Shown in pieces: positions 25,501 through 36,628 of a DNA stretch of 64,000 bases; the first letter of the stretch is position 1; every line of letters starts with the position of its first letter. Location of the stretch: NCBI GenBank assembly GCA_026545765.1, contig JAIFAC010000448.1, positions 1 to 64,000 of the forward strand, in the 5' to 3' direction. The stretch comes from Plantago major. Taxonomy: Eukaryota; Streptophyta; Magnoliopsida; Lamiales; Plantaginaceae. The notes beneath the pieces are model-generated. The model saw only the letters and a list, made by a program, of their open reading frames with translations. It ran no database searches and had not been told where the DNA came from. The position numbers and the translations under genes were made by a program.

Positions 25501-28500
25501 GAAATCTTACTACAAGAGATTCAAATGAACAATCTTCGTGATCTAACTGACCACTCATTCTCTTTTGATTTCTAGCTTTGGATGTATCCTGGAGCATGAA
25601 CAATTCTTCTGCCATGTATTTAGATTGTCCTCACCTTATTATTTATACAGACTTCAAATAATTACTTCCACAACCAAATTCTACAACTTTAATAGATTGA
25701 TCTACTTGAATACATTATAAGAAAGGAAGAGAACTATTTTGCTCATTTTCCTAATTAGACCAACATGTATGTGTGTCCATTCTAGACATAATTTAGGATA
25801 ACTTTTTCTATATTTTATTTGGTGTCACAATCAACTATGCCCATCAGATACCCAAACCTTCCTTTCTCAGACAGCCATCATGGTAGACAGAAGTCAATGA
25901 AGTACTCTAATTCAGATTTAAATAGAAACCAGACCTGATGACTGACCAAATAGGGCTTAGGAAAAGAGTAACAATGCACTCAACAGTTATGACATATGCA
26001 AGAGAAGGCTACCTAAATTGATTTAGTCAAGCTAAACCGGTTTATTCTTATTTTTCATTGTAGATGCATTTTCATCAAAGAACATATATATGAAAGGAGA
26101 ACAAACCCTCCACATTCTGCATCTGTCAGAAAGAGCCCACATGCCATCTTCTAATCCGACAACATCATTTTCTTGAGCTGTTATGCAAGCATCTAAAAAA
26201 CCACCATGTCCTTGAATACCTTCTAGAAGTTTATCCAACTTTTGGCCATCTCTTCAACCTAAAGGTTCAGGTATATAGGAAAGTCAGACGACATAAGCAG
26301 GTGATCATACATACAGAATTTCCAGATGATCAGATCTAGAAACTGAAAGGGAGCTGAGCTGCCATTAAATGCACATCACCATAATTAATCTCATGAACAT
26401 AAACAACAAATAAGTATGTACATTTCCAAACTGCTTCGGTGCGTTTTGAGCCGAGGTTGAGAATGCTACTGTAGATGAAGTTGCAACAGATTCCTTTTTT
26501 AATGCAGAAGTAAAAGATTTTAGGGAAGGACCACTTTCATCCAGGGGCGCCTGGACAGGATATTGAGGCGCCGGTTGTCTATTCCCCTGTACAGTGGATC
26601 CCATCTGACCAGCAGAAGAGAATGCAAGAGGAGTATTGATCTTGTCCTTTACATCTGTAGGGTCGCGAAGAACTCTCCCAGCAGACTGCAATGCAGGTTT
26701 GTCAGAAGTACCACCTGGTTGAGGCCATGAAAACTTTCCAGCAGTTCTCAAAGTATCATTCGACCAGGTTGAAGACAATGCACCTGGTAAATCTTTTGCT
26801 GGAACTTTACCTAATGGCTCCACTCTGTGACCCAATTGTGGAGAATTGCCCACAGGTTTACTGGAGAGATCGTCTTTAACCGGGAACATATGTGGACTAG
26901 ATTTAACTTCAGCTACTGGTTGTTTTTCAGCAGTTTTATCCAGGTTGTGAAATATTGAGAGGGATTTTTCCGGCTCATCCACTTCCACTTTCGAAAGTTT
27001 TCAATTGGTTTCAGTCCCGTGTTTTTTGAGACAGTCTGCTCTTCTGATCGAAGGTTTACGTGAAAAGAAGACGGTGGCTTGTCGTATGTGGAAGTAGCCT
27101 TAACATCTGTCTTTCCAAATTCAGGCCTGGTAAGTTCATGAGATTCAGACTTCAAAGCAGTTTGCTCGTTAGTTTCCTCAGCCGTTATAGGTACCTGAGT
27201 AGCATTGTCTTCGTCATCAGAAACAGCATACTCAGGTGATGATGAAGCACCTACAGCACTATATTGAAGTAGTTAATCATAATGAAGCTTCCAAGGGCCA
27301 TTCAAACACCCAAGGAACAGCTAATTACAAAAAAATAGAAACATCGTAACAGCCTTACCTGAAAAAGTGAAAAGCTGAAATCTTTCCATCAATGGTTACA
27401 CATAGGATAACACAACATGGTGAAACTTCTACTTCTTGATCTCCAAGTGTCAATTGAATATTCTCATTCTGCGAAACCTTGTCAACACAGAGTCCTAAGA
27501 GGACGTTTTCATCACCATTGTCTGAGACAGAAGTAATTCGATGTCAGAGATTGTTATTATCCTGAAGCATGCCAGTTGGATGACAACTGATTTCCTGAAC
27601 CAAGTGTGAAGATCTACATCACTATGAAACATGCTCTATTCTTACTTTCCAGATCTTCATAGTGCACTTACATGAGAAAACTACCTCCATAGTCCATACC
27701 CCGCACTCCCTGGGACTTTTACCCATCATAGTGTTTAAGGATTAAGCAGTAACCATAAGTGAAATTACCATCTTCTTGTAGTGTAAAAACTAAAAACAAA
27801 GGAAAAAAAAACAAGTATCATGGGTTTTACTCTCCAACAGGCACAATATATATATACAGATAGCACCCGGAATATACATATATGAACTGAACACCATTGC
27901 ATGGTGAACCACATGTAGCAACGTGCAAACATAAATCAAATCACTGTGTGTCTTAAATACAAATTGTTAAAATTGTGGCACCTTGAAAATCATCCATATG
28001 AAAAGACCAAGCATCGTCAAAATTTCAACTGCAGAAGCTTCATTCTCCTCATTTCCGTTGGCCAGCTAAACAACCCAACACTCCGGGACAGATTCCTGTT
28101 GGCTATAAATGCAACCCCACTGTAACCAACAGAAACAATACAAAATGTGAAATCTGTTACTGAGTAGCCTGGCAAAATGCCGATCTGCTAGAAGTCGGTG
28201 TAACTGGTAAAGTATTATTAATGACAATCTGTCAGTATTTGTTGCATCAGTACTGTTATTAGCTATAGAAATTAATGGAATTATAGAAACCTTGATAAAC
28301 ACTATGTTTACATGGCAGCGGATTGCTGGTGTATGGGTTAATATTATGTAAGGGCCTCTAGACTCTAGAGATGCATGCTCCTGCATCAGAAGAGGCAATC
28401 ACAAGTTGACTAGAAGGCACTAAAAATATAAATCTGAGATCCAGGAAATTGTTCTTTGATATATTTATTTCAATTTCTTGGTGCTTAGTTATTGTCATAA

Positions 28501-31500
28501 TACAGAAAAAGGTTCAGTTGATTTTTCTATAGCACTTGAAGATAACACGGAGGGGCAGGCCACTCCCTGAACCAGAAACCAGGAGGAATTATAGGCTGAT
28601 CAATGATACATAGAATTCACAGCTGGAACACTTGCTGTCGAGGAATTCTCTGATTTTATCAGGGTGAGTCATTTGATGAATTTGTCCCTGGTTGATGACA
28701 AGTTCACCTGCTCGAACAGTGTCTCGAGTGGACAGGCTTCTCATAACAATTGGGAGGCTAAATATCCTAAAACTATTAAAGCATTCTACAATTATTATTC
28801 TTAGATCACCTTCCTATTTTGTTTGCTGGAGATGTAAAACTTAGGGATAAATACCCGATTAGATTTGAGAATATGAGGTTGAAGGTTTTGTCGATCAAAT
28901 GCAAAACGGAAGATGTCATACTTTTTTTGACAAGCGCCAATTACATTTATTTATTTTTTAAATAAAATATCTCAATGATACACAAGTGAACTGAAATTAG
29001 TAAATTACACAAGAACATGGACTGGAGAATAGAATCTTTAATCTTCAACTCTGAAACATAGACATGGTCAAAGCATATACTGTTCCTTTCCCTCCAAAGG
29101 AACCAAAATACATACTGAAACATATTCGAAGAATTCTGAATTCTTAATCTTGGACTTTCTTCTCCAAGTCCGCACAAAATCGAAAATCCTCTATACTCCT
29201 TGGCAATGCCCAAGAGGAATAAGGAATTCCAGCTCTGATGAGCAACTTTGCAATGCAGAAAAAAGATGATCAGCTGATTCCCCATCCATACACATAATGC
29301 ACCAATCTACCACATACATATGCGTTGCCTAAGACTATCTGTAGTCAGCACCTTCTTCTGGGAGAAAGTAAACATTAAAACAGCTGCCTTAGGTGGAGTT
29401 TGCTCCTCCAAATTAATTTCCATGGAAGATGCCTTTAACATACCCTATCAGACTACAGATCTTTTAACAAAAACTCAAAGTTCTAAAGAGAAATTTGAAG
29501 ATATGGAATACTGAAGTTTGGTGATGTTAGCCTTAAGAAGTAGGTTAAGGCAGGCTTAGATGAAGCTTAATAAAGGAAAATGTGAATCTGTTGGAGATGG
29601 AAGAAATAGCTTCATGGGAAAGGTCATGGGCCATATGGTTAAATATGTAAGGGACAATCGTACAAAAGAATTTCATTCAGTTGCTAATTTAAAGGCTTTA
29701 TAATGTGATCTCAGAGCTGACAGTCAATGGAGTAACCTTCGAGGATAAGCAACACATTGGATTTCCTTTCATGAAATTTATCAAGATCTGTTAGGGAACA
29801 GTTTCTCAGAGACCGAAATTGGAGAGACTCGACTTCCCTGCTATTAGCAAGGAAGAAGCTTTGAGGTTTAAGAGGCTGTTCACTGAACAGATTCACAATC
29901 TGAATGTAGACAAGACTCACAGACCTAATAGTTTTGCTTTTGCCTTCGATAAGGCATGTTGGGACATGATCGAAGAGGATGTCTTATTTCCATCAACAGG
30001 GTAAAGTTGTAAACCGAGCTAATGCTACTTTCCTTGTGTTAAGTCCTAAGAAACCTGGAGCTACAGATATCAAGGATTGTAGACCATTTAATTTTGTTAC
30101 TTCATAAAATGATTGGGAAAATGCTAACAGACTCAAGAAGGTCCTGGGTGTACAATTTCAGTATCAGATTATCAGAAAGCTTCTGTGAATAAATTTAGAT
30201 TTTGAATTCGGTCAAGGATTGTAGACCATAGTCTGGGTTTCAGTAAATCAGAATGATTTTGTGATTCACAATAGGAATGAAGACACCTGGACCGGAGGGT
30301 TTTTCTTTTGCCTTTTATCAGAAATTTTGGGAAATGATCAAAGAGGGTGCCATGGCAGTCATATAATATCAAGAATTATAGACAATGGCATTCTTGTAAA
30401 TGGACTTTAGAAAATTATCGTGGAGGTATTAAGAAGGTCCTGGGTGATATAATTTCAGTGAATCAAAATGGTTTCATGAGTAAAATAAGTGTCAGATTAT
30501 GGATTCAGCCCTGATTGCTCAGAATGTATTGGTTTACTAGTCTGGTCCGTCACCCCAGGGGAGGTAAGGGTTCTGTGGAACCCCATGTCAGGAGTGTCTT
30601 TTGGTGCCTATGTAAATAAAAGGCAGATGTTTAGACAATGTCAGTAACGGATTAAAGACAAAACATTCATTTTCAGTTGTTGCTGCTTTAATGTGGCAGC
30701 AAGAAATCATGCCGATTTTCAAAGTTAAGCTTATATATTGACAGGTATAGACTATAGGCGATTAACTTCCGTGTAGTTCATTTCACTAAAATTAAGATGA
30801 TGTTTCCAAAACAAATAAGTAAACAGTATCTTAGAAATACATACAAAGGATCCAGGTAACTGAGAAGCAGATGTGGTCCATTCTAGCAATCACAGCATCA
30901 GGGCAGAAATCCAAAAACACCATTGAATGATAACACGATTGGCTTCGAAGCTGCCTGAAAGGACAAGTAATCAATATTTAAGCAAATAGAAATTATTAAA
31001 TGGAATTCAAGTAGAAATTATGATAAATACACCAATCCAAAGTCAAATACAAGATACCATTCTCCTTATACATGATCTACTTTCCCCAAATACATCGTAG
31101 ACATAAGCCAGTTTCGATAGAGAAGGTGCTTCCAGTTTTGAGCATCTAACACTGGTTAAAGAGAGATAAGCTACTAAGTGAGCATGAACTCAAGAACACA
31201 GAGCACAGTTCACAACCTAAAGGAACCCCCAACCATATAAGGGCCTACAGAAGATGATAATGGAATCAAGAGTATGGAGCTGATTATGTAGCAAAATTGT
31301 TATCAGCGACAATGTTTCAAGCTAAAAAAGAATACAAACTTTGTTGCAAAAGGGATTACTATGGGTTAAAAAGAACCAAAAAAAGGTGTCTTATGGCAAA
31401 GGATGAGGATGTAAGCAAGGATCATACTCGTAAGCAGTCGAGTAAGATGGGTAAAGGAAAAAGTCTCCTAAATATAGCTATTAATAATCTGCGTTTCCCA

Positions 31501-34500
31501 TGACTTCACTCTGAATTTTGCTCAAGTTCCATTTAGTTCTGGATATCTGCTTAGGCTGGTTAATATGCAAACCTTTATTTGGAAAACATAATATGTTATT
31601 ATTTTTAACTATGAGTTGCATGACAGATGCAAATGAGCAGTCTGAGTCTGAATTGTGTTATTAAAACTGACACAACTAGAATTTCATATCTATATGTTTG
31701 CATATCTGCCTTCCCCTGTGTCCTGCCACAGGTGCATACTATAACCAAGAAGATCCCTGAAATTATTGACATTCACATCAGAGCCTTAATTCATAACCAA
31801 CTTCTCACAGCGGATCCCTGAAATTATTGACATTCATTATTTTAAACAGGAAGGACCATGTTGTAGATGTCCTCGTGCCAGTTTAAGACTTAGAAAAGGT
31901 GATTATTAATCTAGAAATTTGTATACATTTATATAGATGCATATACAATTATGCTATACTGTTGTTATCTGGTCCAGAATGAAGTCCGTTCCAGGTTTTA
32001 AACAACTTAACATGTATGGCATGAAATAATCATGAACCCCTGGCAACAAAACATTAAGCCTATGCATAAATTTACATTTTATTATATAAATAACAAATTA
32101 ACATGGAATAACTTAAAACAAAGATTGCCATGAGTTCCAGAACAGACTAAAAATCCAATATACAAGAGTCAGAATACTAGTTGAGCTATATAAAATATAC
32201 ACAAGTCCCATTCCAGACTTGAAATCAAAGTTGGGTGTCAGTATTTCCGTTCTGTTTTAATTCCAACAAAATTCGAAAATCATAAAAATAAAAAAAGTTA
32301 TGAAGTGTATTTCTGGAGGTAGATCTGTTCATCTGTTTTCAGAGTTCAGTCTTGTGACTGATCGGGATACTATACCTGCATATTTAGATCTAAGCAATAA
32401 ATAAGAAATTAAATCATCAATCTCTATGACAAATATGTCCAATCCAATACCCAAATCACATTTTATGAGCCAAAATGTTATTGGAACCACATAAAGTAAA
32501 AGAATATTAAATTCCATTAATCACACGACACCTCAAAGCTAAAAATAAACTAAGAGTTTCCCGAAAAAAAAATAACCGTCACCTAATAAAAACCACGGCA
32601 TGAGAATTAAAGCTATAACAACAAAAAAAAATTACGAGCATTTAAATATTAGCAACTGAGTTACCAGATTTTAAAGATATATACTTACATTTGTGATTTG
32701 TTGGCCCTTGCTTGTCACAAGTTGGACTATGTAGTTTTCCTCTTCGCCATTTTCATTTAACTCAAAACATCCAACAGCTATACAATCCGGACGAACCCAA
32801 CGGACCGAATCCACTGATACACATAAAATAAAAAATAAAACAATGCATGTAGATCAAAAGCAAGATCTATCGAAAATATCACAAGTTCTCCACCAAATCT
32901 TACAAGCAATTAATCAAGTTTACTTTACTCCATCTAAAGTTTGAACTTTAACAGGTGTAGATAGGGTTGCGTGAAAATTTCACGAAAAAATTCAGTCAAC
33001 GCTCAGTTCGTGTTCCAGTTTGACCCAATCGAACGGTTCGTGAACATATTCGTTAATAAACGAACACGAATATATAATTTATTGTTAGGTAGTTATGACA
33101 TTATTGAACAAATTATATTTATATTATTTTATATATATGTTAAAATATTTCCTAATCTAATCTATCATTTCACTTTCCACATAAGTTATAATATTTCCAA
33201 ACCTAACTCACACAAAACCTATAATTTCCATTTTTCCACTCCCACCTCTCCAAGCCCCAAATCCACCACTGGAACGTTTAGGTGTTGTTTCTGTTAATTA
33301 ATTAAGGGATCAATTACATATACCCCTGTTAGATGCCCTTCTCACAGATGGGTACCCGTTAGTCAAACAATTACATATAGGTCCTTTAAGCTGAAAATCC
33401 GTTGACCAAATAAGTTGCTAAACAAACTTATGGCAAAACCAAACAGGCCCTTATCCAATTTTCAGAAAATTGATCAAAGTCCCATTCGTTTCTTTCTTCT
33501 TCTCCGATCCGTCTCTTCTTCTCCGTCTTCTTCTCCGATCTTCTCCTTCTTCGTTCTTATCTTCTTCTCTGATCCTCTCCTCCTTCGTTATCATCTTCTT
33601 CGTCGATCTATCTTCTTCTTCCCCGATATGTCTTCTTCTCCTCTTCCAACGACAGCAACAATCAGAGTTCGATAATACAGGGGAACAACGAATATAAGCT
33701 TGAGACTAGAGAAATAGAAACCAGAACCATCAAATAATAACCCGCCGGTTGTCTGGAATAAATCTAGAGCACAAGAATGCGAAGCTTCCAGCCAAGCCGA
33801 CAAAATGAAGAAATTCGATTAGAAAATAGCTTCCATTGCTAGACTTTTGAACAGAAAATTCAGATTTATGTTGAATTCGTTTGGCTATGAACCTAGATTT
33901 CTATCAAATTCATTTGATTAGATCTTGGTTAAGTTTGATTGTTGTTTGAATTCTTTTCATTGTTGCAGGGACTCAAATAAAAGTTATGGAAACTAGAAAC
34001 CCTTGAAGTTGAGAATTTGACAGACCTAATTCCAAAATTAAAAACATTATAGTGACTGAATTGAACTTTAGAAAGTTGAAGGGTGATATTCTGAAAACCA
34101 AAAAATTGAAGGGTTTGCCTTTTGAAAATTTTGTTTTGTTTAAGGACATAAGTTGTAAATACATTGTTTGGCTATTTGCAAAAGCTGATAATTGAACAAG
34201 GGCAAAAAAAGCTTTTCCTGGATTTAATTCGCCAAAAGTCAAATCCGTGGACTTAGATGTAATTGATTTTTATCGCTCTGGACTTGCATGTTATTCTTTG
34301 ACTAACGGAATTCCATATGTAATAAGAAAATCTAAGAGGGGGTGTGGATGTAATTAGCCCATAATTAAGTTTTCTAGATGTCTACTCGAGAAGATAGTTC
34401 AAAAGCACATGAAGGAATAGAAATTGTTGGTATTGTTGATTATGTGGATGAATTTTTGGCACAAACAAACAAGCCAAACTGTTCGTGAACACGATCTAAC

Positions 34501-36452
34501 CGAACACTAACGAATAAACATTAATATGTTGAAACCTTAAAGAATTGGACATGAACAAGTGATGAGATGTTAAATGAAACATGAACCTGTTGAACATGAA
34601 ATATATTAAGCGTCTGACGTAAGGTTGATGTTGATTCGTTTGGTTCAAAATACACCCCTAGGTGTAGATGTGTATGCATCCATATCTGACTCTGGTGATA
34701 TTGGATTTTAAATGCTCTTATTCTCATTTCAATTTCTTATCAGTGCTTTATTCTTAATGAAAACGTCAGTTGGGTTTTGGATTTTTGTGCGTCGTGCTCA
34801 GATCTTGAGTTAGGCGCTCAGATATTGAGTCTTGTTGATTTGAGGTTAGTTGAAACTTTGTAATCTTTTTGTTGTATATTTGTCATTTTTCTTGAGGTGA
34901 TTGAATCACATAAGATCAAGAATAATGCATATAGATTTAGTTAACCGTTAAAATGAAAAACTAAACGAGTACAAATTAAAAATATAGTTCATGTTAACCA
35001 TTAAAATGAAAAAATAAATCGAGTACATATTAAAATATTCCAGAAAAATTAGATAAAATGATGGGGGCGTTTTAACGACATCTTTGGAGTATTCTACACC
35101 ACTTTTTGTTATGAAATTATCCCTTTCATTATCAATAATGTTTAGGCACCTATTGGTAGAAATACACTTTTCCCTCTACTTTTACACTCATTTGAAATCT
35201 GAATCCATCGGAAGTTTTTCCCAATAGGGGTTGATTTCGAACATAATCCCTATTTGTTTTGACTCAGCAGTGTTGATTACATCATTATTAGTGATAAATA
35301 ATGGAAAATTTCTTACAAGATTGGGGTCATGATTCACATGGATATAGTACTATCGCTTGGGCTGCTTTAATCGTAGTCTATACATGTATGTTTCACTCGC
35401 GGAGTAGGGAAGAAGTGGGCTCGAAAAGTATTAATAATTGAGTTGAGAAATAAAAGTGATCATTCTCAAACTGGTTTTGAACTATTCAAAATAAAAGTGT
35501 CTTGTGGTTGTATAAGGTTCATCAGGTTGTTTGTACTCAATTTAGTTCTTCGTTTACAGGTCAAGTTTATTTTTAACGAATTCTCCTAAAATCACCCATG
35601 TTATTGCTTCTGAGTTTTAAAATTCAAAATGTTGTCTAAGAACATCATATGAGACGGGTTTAAGGTTTTATTTGTACTATAAATTACTAATTTACATACA
35701 TTCTAGATTCTTCAGACTATGCAATCTCTTTTTTTTTATTTTCTTTAGGCCCGTTTAAGGGAGTATTCTACATGACTTTCTGTTAGAAATTAACAACTTT
35801 TTTTTTCAATTTTCCACGAATATATATTTAGTATGTAGAGGACAATTGTTCAAGCACCGACAAAACCGGAAGCAACCCCTTTTTTCAGAGAGGACTGGTT
35901 ATTCACATTTCATTTGATGGTCAACAACAATCTACAAGTGGTCATATCTTACGTCCTATATCCGTTCGACTCACTCTCTTATATAAAAGACCGATCAAAG
36001 CTAAAAACCCATTACTTTTTTTCTCTTTTCTTTCTAATTCCTTTTTTTCTTACTCTAGTTAGTACTTTTAAGATATGAAGTCCAAACTAGCGAAAGCTTA
36101 AAAGGTGGTCTTGAAGCAAATAAGCCTGACCTCAAGTTAAAAAACCATAAAAGACTAGGTGTTGAAGTAAATAAGACTAAATGTTGCATGGCTGTAGATA
36201 ACATGTTTTCATTCCACTTATTGAATGACCATTAATACATTACATAATCTGATACAAATATTGTAATTTGCAAATACCACTAGAAATCAATGGCTGCATG
36301 AACAGGGCAGAACATAAATTGTATTGTGCAAATAAAATCTTTTCCCCTTTTTATTTGCAAAGTTTCAACATAAAATACTCCGCTGAAGAGAGGTAAATTC
36401 TCCAAGGACTTCGAAAAATAAATGCAAGGTAAGTCTCCCTCCATCCCTCCCT

Positions 36453-36499
<47 letters not shown>

Positions 36500-36577
36500 C
36501 TCTAAAGGCCAAGGAATGCATTGCAACAAACATAAATGTGCTAATTGTTACTTTCTAAAGCTTAACAAATACGACAC

Positions 36578-36628
<51 letters not shown>

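Noticed and set aside
33415..33697. Ser/Phe-rich open frames on the plus strand
   Set aside because: They are low-complexity translations of a pyrimidine-rich tract inside Mutator-like copy 1.
36351..36533. Minus-strand frame with an Arg-Glu repeat
   Set aside because: It is a translation of the CT microsatellite.
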